64,000 bases of DNA from Alteromonas sp. ASW11-130 (GTDB lineage: Bacteria; Pseudomonadota; Gammaproteobacteria; Enterobacterales; Alteromonadaceae), in assembly GCF_026183735.1 (NCBI RefSeq), contig NZ_JAPFRE010000006.1:44734-108733 (forward strand). The letters run 5' to 3'. The notes beneath the pieces were generated by a model that did no database searches, was not told the DNA's origin, and saw only the letters and a list, made by a program, of their open reading frames with translations. Shown here in pieces: positions 11,194 to 20,267 of the stretch (the stretch's first letter is position 1; each line of letters begins with the position of its first letter). Made by a program: the position numbers and the translations under genes.

Positions 11194-11940
11194 ATGACCG
11201 ACTCACCCGTTGCATTGATTACAGGGGCGGCCAAGCGCATCGGAAAAACGCTAGCGATAAGTCTGCATGACGCTGGTTACCGGGTAATTATCCATTACCA
11301 TAATTCAAAAGAAGCTGCGAAGGCGTTACAAGGTCAACTTAATACTTCAAAAATGAACTCCGCAGAAATCATTCAAGCCAATTTATCCGATATGGAAGAT
11401 GTCGCATTGTTGGCTAAAAAAGCCCTCAAGGCTTTTGGCAGAATCGATGTGCTGGTAAATAATGCGTCCGCCTTCTATCCCACGCCATTGGGGAAAATTA
11501 CACTCCCGGTTTGGGATGAATTAATCGGCAGTAATGTCAAAGGCGCACTTTTTTTAGTTCAAGCTTTACAGAAAAACTTGCAACAACAAAATGGCTGCAT
11601 CATTAATTTAACTGACATGCATATAGACAGGCCTCTTCCAGAGCATTCAGTTTATTGTTTAGCCAAATCGGCCTTGGGTTCATTAACCCGTTCTCTAGCC
11701 ACTGAGCTTGCGCCAACTATTCGCGTTAACGCAATCGCCCCTGGACCTATTCTCTGGCCAGAAAGGAAGATGTCTAAAGAAGAAAAGGAACAGTTAATAA
11801 ACACCGTACCCTTAAAAAAGTTAGGCTCCCCCGAAGCAATAGCGCACACTATGTTGTTTTTGATCAATGCTGACTACATCACTGGGCAGACGATCTATGT
11901 TGACGGCGGCAGAAGTATTCAATCAAATGCCACCGCATGA
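11194..11940 (+). CDS. SDR oxidoreductase, pteridine-reductase-like
   Basis: A 248-residue short-chain dehydrogenase/reductase. The cofactor motif TGAAKRIG (residues 10-17), with an Arg in the glycine loop, is the form seen in NADPH-dependent pteridine reductases (PTR1, FolM). NNAS is at 89-92 and the catalytic Y154-x3-K158 is present. The usual catalytic Ser position holds D141 (NLTDMH), as in pteridine reductases. It may reduce dihydropterins. The start has AGGAAAA upstream. It shares ATGA with the next gene, so translation is coupled. Confidence 0.85.
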   Translation: MTDSPVALITGAAKRIGKTLAISLHDAGYRVIIHYHNSKEAAKALQGQLNTSKMNSAEIIQANLSDMEDVALLAKKALKAFGRIDVLVNNASAFYPTPLGKITLPVWDELIGSNVKGALFLVQALQKNLQQQNGCIINLTDMHIDRPLPEHSVYCLAKSALGSLTRSLATELAPTIRVNAIAPGPILWPERKMSKEEKEQLINTVPLKKLGSPEAIAHTMLFLINADYITGQTIYVDGGRSIQSNATA

Positions 11941-12983
11941 TTAGTAAATTTTCAGAACGGCTATACCTACGAGGACTCATAGTTATATCTATAGTGGGTA
12001 TTTTGTCGTGTAGCTTTGAACCCGCATTGGAGACAACGCTGAATGATTATCGGCAGCGACTTCAACGGGTACTCGATATTCCCGTCATCACGCCTGTTCG
12101 TAACCGTGGTTTCGCGTTTCCTGATATTCCAGACGCTACCCGTGAATTTGAAAAAAACAGTATCAATTTACTCGACCTTAGTCGTTTGAGTCAGTGTGAA
12201 CTGTCTTCTTTGATAGCAGAAAGAAACACCACTTTAGGGAAAGTACAGCCCTTGTCGCAGCGATTTGTTTATGAAGCAAAATTGCTCACGCTTCTGGAAC
12301 GTTGTGAACTCTCAATTGCTTTAACGCATACCGAGCTTTCACAACGTATTGGCAAGATATTCAAAATAAAGCAATCACAGTATACCGCGCTCTGGGGCAC
12401 TCTCATCCAAAAGAGTGAAGAAATCAAAACCGCCTTAAGTGTTAGCCAAGGTACGTTAAGCAATACTTCAGAACATACTGACATGAATTCGGTTATTGCT
12501 CTTTCTTACCTGAACTCTTTAAAAAACAATCCGTTAGCGGTGGTAAATCACGAAGTTGAAGCAAGCTTGGCAACGCTTCAATTATCAAGGTTACCGGCGA
12601 AACTGTGGCGCACCCAATCAGTTTTAGCCAGTCAATTAGCAAGTATTACTGAGGTAACGGCCTTTGAACTTAAAAAGCTAGACTGTACTAAGACCACGGA
12701 TTTCAATAAGGCGGAAATACTACGAAATATTTTTCAGCTGTTCTTCGTTCAAAAAATACAACCTATTGGCAGTAAGTTAAATCATTACCACTATCAATTA
12801 CAACCCGTGTGGGATAGTTGGATTAACGACGATAGTTTAAGCGAGCCGTTTAAGCAGTATGTTCATCACCATACTGTGGAAGGTTTTGCTGAATATCAGA
12901 CACAAATGCAAAACCATGTCGTAATGTGGCAAAATTTTTTTAAGCAGTGTGGAATTGAAGTCTCAGCGACAAGTACGCGTTAA
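11937..12983 (+). CDS. DUF3080 family lipoprotein
   Basis: A 348-residue protein with a type II signal: a hydrophobic stretch from about residue 12, then ILSC at 22-25, so lipidation at C25 is expected. The segment LIAERNTTLGKVQ followed by Ser/Arg-rich helices matches DUF3080 of marine gammaproteobacteria. Function is unknown. The mature part is helical with few charged clusters. It overlaps the SDR gene by four bases and, at its 3' end, the convergent mscS-like gene by four bases, leaving no room for a terminator between them. Confidence 0.75.
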   Translation: MISKFSERLYLRGLIVISIVGILSCSFEPALETTLNDYRQRLQRVLDIPVITPVRNRGFAFPDIPDATREFEKNSINLLDLSRLSQCELSSLIAERNTTLGKVQPLSQRFVYEAKLLTLLERCELSIALTHTELSQRIGKIFKIKQSQYTALWGTLIQKSEEIKTALSVSQGTLSNTSEHTDMNSVIALSYLNSLKNNPLAVVNHEVEASLATLQLSRLPAKLWRTQSVLASQLASITEVTAFELKKLDCTKTTDFNKAEILRNIFQLFFVQKIQPIGSKLNHYHYQLQPVWDSWINDDSLSEPFKQYVHHHTVEGFAEYQTQMQNHVVMWQNFFKQCGIEVSATSTR

Positions 12984-14065
12984 AGAATATTTTCACCGCT
13001 TTTGGGATCGCTGGTCTGTGCTGCCTGCTGTCGTATAGATTGAGCTTCACTGCTCACATCATCAGGGGCTGAATCCTTCGCAGATTTAACTTTTCCAGGT
13101 TCATATGCGCGTGAAATCACATTCGACTCTTTATGAGACACCTCCTCATGCGCTCTTTTTTGCTCACTGGATTGGATTACGTTGATACCTTCCGGAAATA
13201 TTATTTCACGGGCATCATCCGGCATACTTATACCACTACCTTCAAACAGTGCCACTATGTCTCGCATCAGTACGGATGCCATTTTTAGTACACTGACAAC
13301 TTCTACATTAATCCAAAAGTAGATTTTCAAATTTATAGTTGATGAACCAAGATTATCCACCAGCACCTGTGGCTCGGGATCATCTAACACGTGGGGATGA
13401 GAAGATAATAGTTGCATTGCAAGCTGTTGCGCTGCTTTGGCATCATTATCGTAGCCGATTCCGATGACAAAAGTTCCCCGCATTCTGTGATTGGTAGTGA
13501 AATTCTTTACCACCCCTTTATAAATAATCGCATTTGGAATTTGGATGTGATTGCCATCAAAATCCACTAACGTGGTGGCTCGGGTGGTAACCTTTTGAAC
13601 CACACCGGTGTACTCATTTACTTTTACGATATCACCTAGTTTAAACGGCCGTTGAACCGTCAGCAGCAAGCTTGAAATAAAGTTTTCGGCTATATCCCTG
13701 AATGCGAATCCAAGGATAAGACCTAGCACCCCTGTGCCACTTATGATCGCCACTGCAAATTCGGTTAATCCTGCTAGCTTTAAAAAAAGGTAGCACCCTA
13801 ATAAAATGATAAGTAACGATACAGCACGGCGTGACACTGAACGTATAAGATCACTTTTCGTCACGTAGTTAAATGGCTTGAGCAATATTCGAGACAAGGG
13901 TGAAGCAACAAAAATGATAATAAGAAGTAGTAGCGCGCCTAATGCAATACTGGGTATACGCTCAAGGAGTGACATCCCTAGATCTTGTAACCCTGTTTTG
14001 ATACTGACAAAAGCATCGCCGAATGGGTAGCTTTGCCCCCTGATGAACCCAGTCAATTTATCCAA
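12980..14065 (-). CDS. Small-conductance mechanosensitive channel (MscS family)
   Basis: A 361-residue inner-membrane channel that releases solutes on sudden drops in external osmolarity. It has three hydrophobic segments (about 38-58, 75-98, 100-122), the third being the Gly/Ala-rich pore helix (ISGTGVLGLILGFAFRD). The beta domain follows (FKLGDIVKVNEYTGVVQ, FDGNHIQIPNAIIY). About 60 C-terminal residues beyond the core are charged and low in complexity, longer than in minimal MscS. It is a single gene on the minus strand. Confidence 0.92.
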   Translation of the reverse strand: MDKLTGFIRGQSYPFGDAFVSIKTGLQDLGMSLLERIPSIALGALLLLIIIFVASPLSRILLKPFNYVTKSDLIRSVSRRAVSLLIILLGCYLFLKLAGLTEFAVAIISGTGVLGLILGFAFRDIAENFISSLLLTVQRPFKLGDIVKVNEYTGVVQKVTTRATTLVDFDGNHIQIPNAIIYKGVVKNFTTNHRMRGTFVIGIGYDNDAKAAQQLAMQLLSSHPHVLDDPEPQVLVDNLGSSTINLKIYFWINVEVVSVLKMASVLMRDIVALFEGSGISMPDDAREIIFPEGINVIQSSEQKRAHEEVSHKESNVISRAYEPGKVKSAKDSAPDDVSSEAQSIRQQAAQTSDPKSGENIL

Positions 14066-14516
14066 TTGCGTCCCTTATGTTTTTGCTCATACGAAGGAAC
14101 TTACGAAAAAGTGGGCAGATAAGATCCTAATCTAATAGTAGTGAGAAAACTTCCCCCCAGTTTTGCTCGTCTACCCCCTCCGGTGTAGGCTGAGTTAACG
14201 GCGGGAATACGCGACAATAGCGAGGCTAAGCTATAACACGATAACGGAAAGCCAGACTCGCCCCATTACGGACCCGCTTCTTATACCAACTTATGTACTA
14301 TAGCGGACGGGCTGAAAGATTTAATAAAGCGTTCACCAGTCATTTTTGAACAATTCAGCGTCTCTTCATAGTAAATATAGAGTTGAGTTTAGTGAATGTC
14401 CCCGTTTAGTTTCAGGCCTGTATTAGTGATTGCCTTACTGTTTATATCATCGACAGGCATCGGTACAGAAAGCACGCTACGATAATAGAATCGAATGTAA
14501 GAAGTGAGTAACCCAA
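14066..14516. other. Intergenic stretch upstream of mscS-like and DUF924 genes
   Basis: Divergent intergenic region of about 450 bases. The only coding hint is a 29-codon plus-strand ORF at 14396-14485 that encodes a basic N-terminus, a hydrophobic stretch and a polar end (MSPFSFRPVLVIALLF...), like an isolated signal peptide. Its ribosome binding site is poor. It may be a gene remnant or chance; I do not call it a gene. Confidence 0.4.
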
Positions 14517-15083
14517 ATGGTAGAAAAGACTGGTATTTCAACAGAAGAAGCATCAGGTGTCATCGCATTTTGGTTTCAGGAGCTTAAACCTGAGCAATGG
14601 TTTAAAAAAGATAACAGCGTAGACAAGTTGATAGCAGTTCGCTACGCGAAAATTCACACTGCAGCTACGAGAGGTGAGCTATGGCACTGGCGGGCCACTC
14701 CCCTGGGACGACTGGCTGAGGTTATTGTGCTGGATCAGTTTTCCAGAAATATTTTTAGAGACAACGAGAAAGCGTTTTCGAATGATGTATTAGCATTAGC
14801 GTTATCTCAAGAAGCAATCAGTTTAGCTGCAGATAAAACGTTACCTATTGAACAACGTGCGTTTATGTATATGCCTTTTATGCATAGTGAGTCACTTCAT
14901 ATTCATGACATAGCGATGCAACTTTTCGCAACTGAAGGGCTTGAAGCGCAGTTAAAATTCGAAAAACAACATCGCGATATTATTTGCAAGTTCGGCCGCT
15001 ATCCCCATAGGAACACCATTCTAGGTAGAGAATCTACGCCCGCTGAAAAAGCCTTTCTTAACCAGCCTGGCAGCGCATTTTGA
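14517..15083 (+). CDS. DUF924 family protein
   Basis: A 188-residue helical protein with DUF924 hallmarks: an early IAFWFQEL followed by QWFKKD, then PLGRLAEVIVLDQFSRNIFRD and the MYMPFMHSE segment near 120. The fold is TPR-like and the protein is presumably cytosolic; biochemical function is not established. It stands alone between a divergent channel gene and a convergent rhodanese. Confidence 0.9.
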   Translation: MVEKTGISTEEASGVIAFWFQELKPEQWFKKDNSVDKLIAVRYAKIHTAATRGELWHWRATPLGRLAEVIVLDQFSRNIFRDNEKAFSNDVLALALSQEAISLAADKTLPIEQRAFMYMPFMHSESLHIHDIAMQLFATEGLEAQLKFEKQHRDIICKFGRYPHRNTILGRESTPAEKAFLNQPGSAF

Positions 15084-15100
15084 ACAACTTTCTTTTCAAG

Positions 15101-15515
15101 TTAGCCTAACACTAATTCTTCACGAGCGACCGGTTCTACAGGCAAACCCGATCGTTTCCAGGCTGTGAAACCACCTTCGAGATAGCTCACTGATTGTAGC
15201 CCCATCTCAACCAGAGTGGCAGTAGCCAATGTTGAGCGCCAGCCCGAATCGCAGTATAAAATAAATGATTTTGTTTTCCCAAATATAGGTTTGAAATAGG
15301 GACTGTCAGGATCTACCCAAAATTCTAACATACCGCGCGGGGCATGTAAGGCGCCCGGTATTTGACCGCTATTTTCTAATTCGCGAATGTCTCGTATATC
15401 CACCAGAACCACATCAGGGTTATACATCCCTTGACTTGCTTGATACGTGGAGGCAAATGATATTCTTTCTGCAGCTTCCGCTAACAGTGTGCAGTAACCC
15501 TTTTACTAAAGTCAT
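15101..15515 (-). pseudogene. Rhodanese-like protein with probable N-terminal frameshift
   Basis: The rhodanese domain is intact from 15427 to the stop at 15101: VVLVDIRD, APRGMLEFW, and the active loop YCDSGWRS with its cysteine, as in sulfurtransferases. The proper start appears to be the ATG at 15515, with AGGAGA five bases away; it reads MTLVKGLLHTVSGS before running off-frame to a stop. The alternative frame supplies EAAERISFASTYQASQG directly joined to the domain but is closed by TAA upstream. From 15515 to 15101 is 415 bases, one more than a multiple of three, so removing one base would give about 137 residues, a usual length. The first ATG in the domain frame (15427) has no spaced ribosome binding site. 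Confidence 0.7.
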
Positions 15516-15790
15516 AGGTTTCTCCTTGCTTATTTGCTACTTCACCCTACTGACTAAAAAAGCATCAAACAAATTATACATAAAAATAGTGAATATAAGA
15601 CCTCATTAGAATAAACAAGAATGAGTCGGTAAAGCTTATACCTAAAAGAAAATTTAAGTGGTTTTTTTAATGGTTTTCTGTATACACTGGGATTGCAATG
15701 CAGGTCTTGCACTACCTCCCCCCATTTTAATAACGCATTTCACTGCATTGCCATTTATCTTAGTTATTTGTATTATTAAAAGGATTTGCT

Positions 15791-16375
15791 ATGAAAGCTT
15801 TCTATGCCTCGCTACTTCTTTTGTTTTCCTTGTCATCCCAAGCCACTGTTGTCAGATACGATTTAGATCACCTTATCGGTGAATCATTGTACCGTTCCGT
15901 TTATGGTGAAGATGCGGGTTACCTGTTACTGGATATCGATAATTCGCCGATTAAGGTAATGCAGGAAGCGCGCATTGTCGTTAATTTAGAAAATATAAAC
16001 TTATCTTCCGCAGGCCGTCTCGTATTCAGAATTTTTGGGGACGAAAGTGCGGCATACATGATTGATGGGGATAACGCTAACATCACTATGGAATATAGTG
16101 GTGAGTATGATCCTTTGGTTAATGTCAGCCCTTGGCTAGACGAAGGCTTTTGGGAGTTTCAATTTACGCTAGATTCTTACGTAGAGATGCTCTCCTTAAG
16201 TGCGCTTCCCTCAGCCGATGAATTTGTCATGTTTGGTGAAAATAGTTATCTGGAAATATCAGACACTGTCGGCGAGCTACTCACGGTTGGCGTTTCCGAG
16301 CCGTTAATAGCTGGCATGGTTGCTTTGGCGGGCGTCGGCTTGGGTCGGCGTCGAAAGCTAATCACCTCATCTTAA
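15791..16375 (+). CDS. Secreted protein with PEP-CTERM-like sorting tail
   Basis: A 194-residue protein with an N-terminal signal peptide (MKAFYASLLLLFSLSSQA) and a C-terminal tripartite tail: SEP at about 170, a hydrophobic segment, then GRRRK. This is the layout of PEP-CTERM exosortase substrates, although the box reads VSEP. The body is acidic and beta-rich with no recognised domain. Such proteins are cut and anchored or released at the outer surface, often with exopolysaccharide. ATG follows AAAAGGA at good spacing. No exosortase gene is in the window. Confidence 0.65.
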   Translation: MKAFYASLLLLFSLSSQATVVRYDLDHLIGESLYRSVYGEDAGYLLLDIDNSPIKVMQEARIVVNLENINLSSAGRLVFRIFGDESAAYMIDGDNANITMEYSGEYDPLVNVSPWLDEGFWEFQFTLDSYVEMLSLSALPSADEFVMFGENSYLEISDTVGELLTVGVSEPLIAGMVALAGVGLGRRRKLITSS

Positions 16376-17626
16376 AATCACTACAAATGGCGCGGCGATT
16401 GTCGCGCAATCAACTCAGACACTCCTTCTTTACGTCCGCAAAATCAAACAAAATCATATTCACTTATACTCTATTCGACGAAAAGCCTCAGAGCTTGCTT
16501 GCCCCATTCATTATGGTTGTTGCACTACCGCCCGCAAAACCAATTCATAAATAAATATCATTGAGTGCTGTGGGGCATCGAATAGGTACGGCCATGTAAA
16601 CTATATCGGTAACCTGTCGGCAAAACAGGTGTTTTTGACTGCACATGGTAACAAACAGCTACGTAACAGAACGGGGATTAATTTGTAGGGCTTTGCGAGA
16701 AAAGCAAATGCGTAATCAGAAAATAGACGTACTTAAAGGAAAACGACATCGGGCAGAACAATGAAGGGTTATCGATACCCATCGTAAAAGTTTGCTAAAC
16801 AAACTAAGAAAATCATCACGAAGAGAAGACGAGCTTTAAGCGTCTTACGCAAGCCTCATTGATCATTCGTCACCCTCACTCAAATGGGCTTAAGGGAGTA
16901 AGCAAACACGACGTAGATAATTATTACCACGTATTATTTAATGGATTTGAAAAGATATCTTCCGACCTATATACCAGCGTAGAAGAGATTCTGCCTAGAT
17001 TATCATTGTACCGTATTAATCGACCAGCGCATTTGCTGGCGTATTAAAAACCACGCTGTCGTAATAATGGCGATTACCGGTCAGCACATGTAACGATATG
17101 GCTGTGATTGTGTTTAAGTTATTTTTAAAGGTTTACAGTTTTAAAAATAACCCAAGACTTTCAAAACAGTTAACTTGCCCTGATACGAAAGATGATCACC
17201 ATTGCCACCCTCCACAATAAACAACCCCATCACGTTTCCAGTAGTCTCCTAACGGAATTATTTAATATTTACGAAAAAGGAATACGCATGGAGCATGGCT
17301 GTTTAAAGAATCGCCTTGAAGAGAACCTCAGGGGACGAGATTGACCTTCGAGGAGAATATAAGGTTGATGTAGATTTCATCAATATACGTTCAAATAAGG
17401 ATGGTTACTTCTACTCCAACAAGTTGAGAGCGCCCGTAATTCAAGCGAGTGTCCTAGCGTCGCAAATCACAATAGAACGTTTAGACAATAACAAAACCAT
17501 TCCTGAAAATGGGGTAAACCAAAACTACTCACAAACCAATTGAAAAAACTGAACAAATTACATACAGTAGAGTTACAAAATAAATCAACAAAACATTAAC
17601 TTAACAACTTCAGAAGGAATTGAATA
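16376..17626. other. 1.25 kb stretch with only doubtful ORFs
   Basis: No recognised gene. A hairpin at 16612-16630 (ACCTGT/ACAGGT) followed by GTTTTT may end the upstream transcript. A plus-strand frame is open from 16808 to 17047, about 80 codons with a TTG at 16859 and a plausible protein-like composition. Another is open from 17316 to 17543, with a TTG start; just before it, an ATG at 17288 with an AAAGGAA site begins an 18-codon frame that stops at once, as if one gene had been broken by a frameshift. I regard these as possible remnants. Confidence 0.4.
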
Positions 17627-18241
17627 ATGAAAAAGATGTTACTTTTAGCAGCACTGTTAATCCCTGCATGGGCTAATGCGTCACTGCTATACACTTTCAA
17701 CTACACTGAGTTAGATAATCAAGTGTTTACTATTGATAACAGCTTGGGTAGGAATCCTGGCTATATTACTAGCATTCACGTTGGCCCTAACGAATTTGAG
17801 CTTGGATTTGATGGTAACCCCCTTTATTACTCATGGGATATCAACTTAGATAAGAATCTTACTAATGTCGCTGACAATTTTCGGATTGTAGGTCGGCTAA
17901 ATGCATTTTACGGAATAGATGCCTCATTCAATCGGCCCCATTATAAAACGGCAGTTGGCGAATATAATACCGCGACAATTGATAATTTCTATTATAGAGA
18001 AGAGGATGGATACCCGTTTCTGTACGACCCTCAACTAAATCACCACGGCTGGACGCTTGATTTGACGTTGCTCTACGGTGACAACTATTACTATGGTGAT
18101 GATATCTATCAAATCGCTTTTGGTGTGGGTAATTCGCTTACATTGACAGATACTAAATATCTAGTGCCGGAGCCGTTAGCAGCAGCACTATTTCTTCCCG
18201 CTTTAGCTCTTATTGGCTTTAGACGAAACAAACGTAAATAA
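17627..18241 (+). CDS. Secreted PEP-CTERM protein
   Basis: A 204-residue exported protein: signal peptide MKKMLLLAALLIPAWANA, a body rich in Asp, Asn and Tyr (for example YYYGDDIY), and a clear PEP-CTERM tail (VPEP at about 182, a hydrophobic helix, then FRRNKRK). Family knowledge says such tails are recognised and cleaved by exosortase. The body has no known domain and may be an extracellular matrix or surface component. AGAAGGAAT precedes the ATG. A strong terminator follows. It is similar in plan, but not in sequence, to the gene at 15791. Confidence 0.8.
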   Translation: MKKMLLLAALLIPAWANASLLYTFNYTELDNQVFTIDNSLGRNPGYITSIHVGPNEFELGFDGNPLYYSWDINLDKNLTNVADNFRIVGRLNAFYGIDASFNRPHYKTAVGEYNTATIDNFYYREEDGYPFLYDPQLNHHGWTLDLTLLYGDNYYYGDDIYQIAFGVGNSLTLTDTKYLVPEPLAAALFLPALALIGFRRNKRK

Positions 18242-18248
18242 ATGAATC

Positions 18249-18272
18249 AGGCCGCATTTAGCGGCCTTTTTT
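18249..18272 (+). terminator. Rho-independent terminator after the PEP-CTERM gene
   Basis: Stem AGGCCGC (18249-18255) pairs with GCGGCCT (18261-18267) around a five-base loop, then a run of T to 18272. It begins eight bases after the stop codon. Confidence 0.9.
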
Positions 18273-18629
18273 ATGCTACGGCGTTGCGCTCTATTTGGGT
18301 CGCGCTAAATGTGGCTACTTTTTGAGAGCTGGGAAAATCAACAAACCTTTTGCATGCCCACCCACGTAGAGAATCAATTGGAATACAGGGTTGTTCAGTA
18401 ACAATTCCAGTTTTGGTAAATCCCCTATCCTAGGTTATGACCCTTGCTTAGCAACGCGAATTGAGTGTTTACCATCTCCAACAGGGGCGATATTACCAAT
18501 TTGATTTGTTTTGAGTCTTCAAGACCTACTTGGACGCGTTATAATATGGCAAATAGCAATGCTGTATACGGCTAGGAATAGGTTTCATATTCAGGAAACG
18601 GTGGAACGTAAGGCGAAAGCCTTTAAGAA
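18273..18629. other. Intergenic stretch, nothing recognised
   Basis: About 360 bases between the PEP-CTERM terminator and the 3' end of tRNA-Val. I see no gene. A small hairpin AAGGC-GAAA-GCCTT at 18610-18623 lies just beyond the tRNA 3' end; it lacks a T-run and may be a processing element rather than a terminator. Confidence 0.4.
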
Positions 18630-18706
<77 letters not shown>

Positions 18707-18721
18707 ATTGAAAATCTTGCA

Positions 18722-18753
18722 GCCGTTCCAGTAGTCTAAGTTGCTGGAACGGC
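18722..18753. repeat. Hairpin at the 5' end of the tRNA-Val transcript
   Basis: A perfect 10-bp inverted repeat, GCCGTTCCAG at 18722-18731 and its complement at 18744-18753, with a 12-base loop. It spans the expected transcription start and ends 15 bases before the mature tRNA. It could guide 5' processing or affect the promoter. Confidence 0.6.
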
Positions 18754-18757
18754 GCGT

Positions 18758-18786
18758 ATAATAACGATGCTCCCGCCCGGACGCAA
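18758..18786 (-). promoter_or_regulatory. Promoter of tRNA-Val
   Basis: Minus strand: TTGCGT (18781-18786), a 17-base spacer, TATTAT (18758-18763), then a GC-rich discriminator (ACGCGCC) typical of stringently controlled stable-RNA promoters. Confidence 0.75.
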
Positions 18787-18816
18787 GTATATTTTAATTA
18801 GATGGCGATTAACTGC

Positions 18817-19926
18817 TCAAACTGCACTCAGTTCATTGATTTTTGGAGAGGGTAAGCATTCAAACGGTAGCGGTTTGATTAAATCCACTATGGATTGATC
18901 CTCGGTAATTTTCATAAAGTACTCTCCCAGTTTGTCAGACTCTTGAATAACCGTTTCCCAATAACTGATTCGGGTCTTGTCATCCATCTTTTTAAAGTCT
19001 TTACGATCGGGGATTTTAGAAAAAGGCAACGAATTAACAAATTCCGCTGAAGGTACCAGCATTACCGTATTGGCGTAACTGCTGGCGTGAGGCCACCTTT
19101 TCTTTAACCCTTTATCAAACCATCCTGTAATGGGGCGGGGGTAAAAATGAGGATATAGAACAAGTCCTGGCTCCGGGCCAAAACTTAAATCGAAGTGGTA
19201 GTCGATGATTCCCCCATCGCGATATACCCCCACAGGCGCATCCACAATGTGTTCAACGCCCCTCATTATCACCGGAATAGAGCCGGAGGCGAGCAATACA
19301 TCTTTAACATTGTTATAGCCGAATTCGAGACGTTCTGTTTCGAGATTATAGGGATCGTTAATCTCAAATTTGCTTTTTGGCGCAGAAAAAATATACCGTG
19401 TGAATTGCTGCTGGAGGTAACGGCGGTTGATGGTGTTTGCACTCGCAGCCATAGTTAAACCGCCTAACTGTGCTAATCGTCCTTGGTTTTCCATCATACC
19501 ATGACACTTGGCTATAACTACGTGCAGTTTAAAGCGTTCGTTAGTCAGCACATCCATAATGCCGTCGCCCCCTAACATATTATTGATAATCTTCTTGGCG
19601 CTTCTGGAGATATCGAATTCGTTTGTTTTTTTAGGGTAAGTTGTATTGGCATAAGAGTGGGCCAGTTTGTTAATGGCCCTAAGTGGATCATGCTGTACAA
19701 AACAAGCAGCACGAAAGGCGCCAGCTGAAGAGCCGATTACCTGAACTTGCCCTCCCCTGCGTTGAAACCATTCAGGAAAAATAACGCGGTCCAGCCCAGT
19801 CAAAACGAACCATTTCGGTCCACCTGATGCGCCCAGAAAATATTTAAAAAGTAAGGGGTAAAAGCCATGCCGTTTCAGGGCAGTCATCGCCGTGGGGCCA
19901 GCGTAGATATCCAATGGTGCTGCCAA
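18817..19926 (-). CDS. Patatin-like phospholipase family protein
   Basis: A 369-residue protein of the patatin lipase fold. The oxyanion segment GASGGPKW is at 32-39, the nucleophile elbow GSSAG at 65-69 (Ser 67), and the second dyad residue Asp in RDGGIID at about 237. It probably hydrolyses acyl esters of lipids; the substrate is unknown. No signal peptide is visible. It is monocistronic, and its 3' end faces the tRNA-Val promoter. Confidence 0.88.
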   Translation of the reverse strand: MAAPLDIYAGPTAMTALKRHGFYPLLFKYFLGASGGPKWFVLTGLDRVIFPEWFQRRGGQVQVIGSSAGAFRAACFVQHDPLRAINKLAHSYANTTYPKKTNEFDISRSAKKIINNMLGGDGIMDVLTNERFKLHVVIAKCHGMMENQGRLAQLGGLTMAASANTINRRYLQQQFTRYIFSAPKSKFEINDPYNLETERLEFGYNNVKDVLLASGSIPVIMRGVEHIVDAPVGVYRDGGIIDYHFDLSFGPEPGLVLYPHFYPRPITGWFDKGLKKRWPHASSYANTVMLVPSAEFVNSLPFSKIPDRKDFKKMDDKTRISYWETVIQESDKLGEYFMKITEDQSIVDLIKPLPFECLPSPKINELSAV

Positions 19927-20267
19927 CGTAATCCTTCCCGTAATGTAAGTCCTTGGTTTGGCTAATTTAACAGCTCCCTAAAACAATTCAACTATTCAGT
20001 CATAATTAGTATAAAACTGTAATAAAAAGGGCTCTCTCGGGGTGTGATCTTTTTTTCCCATGGGAATCCGTTAATCAAAGAATCAGTGGACAAAAATCGT
20101 GTGAACTTAAAGCAGTTCACACGTAAAAGAAGTAGCAGCATGGGTAACGTAGAAAAATCCAGATAACTTGCATTACAAAGATTTGCTACACCATAGTATT
20201 CCCTCCCATCCCACTTGTTTGAATACATTTTTTTCACAAATCTTGCAGCACACTCTTGCGAATTTGC
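19927..20267. other. Intergenic stretch between VOC and patatin genes
   Basis: No supported gene. An 81-codon minus-strand ORF at 19992-20237 spans the terminator hairpin at 20092-20123 and has no family resemblance, so it is not called. The rest appears to be upstream DNA of the patatin-like gene. Confidence 0.5.
20092..20123 (-). terminator. Rho-independent terminator downstream of the VOC gene
   Basis: A perfect 10-bp stem, CGTGTGAACT (20098-20107) with its complement at 20114-20123 and a six-base loop. On the minus strand it is followed by ATTTTTG. It lies about 145 bases after the VOC gene. Confidence 0.75.

Noticed and set aside
14396..14485. 29-codon ORF resembling a lone signal peptide
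   Set aside because: Poor ribosome binding site and too short to support without comparison.
19992..20237. 81-codon minus-strand ORF between the patatin and VOC genes
   Set aside because: Spans a terminator hairpin and has no family resemblance.
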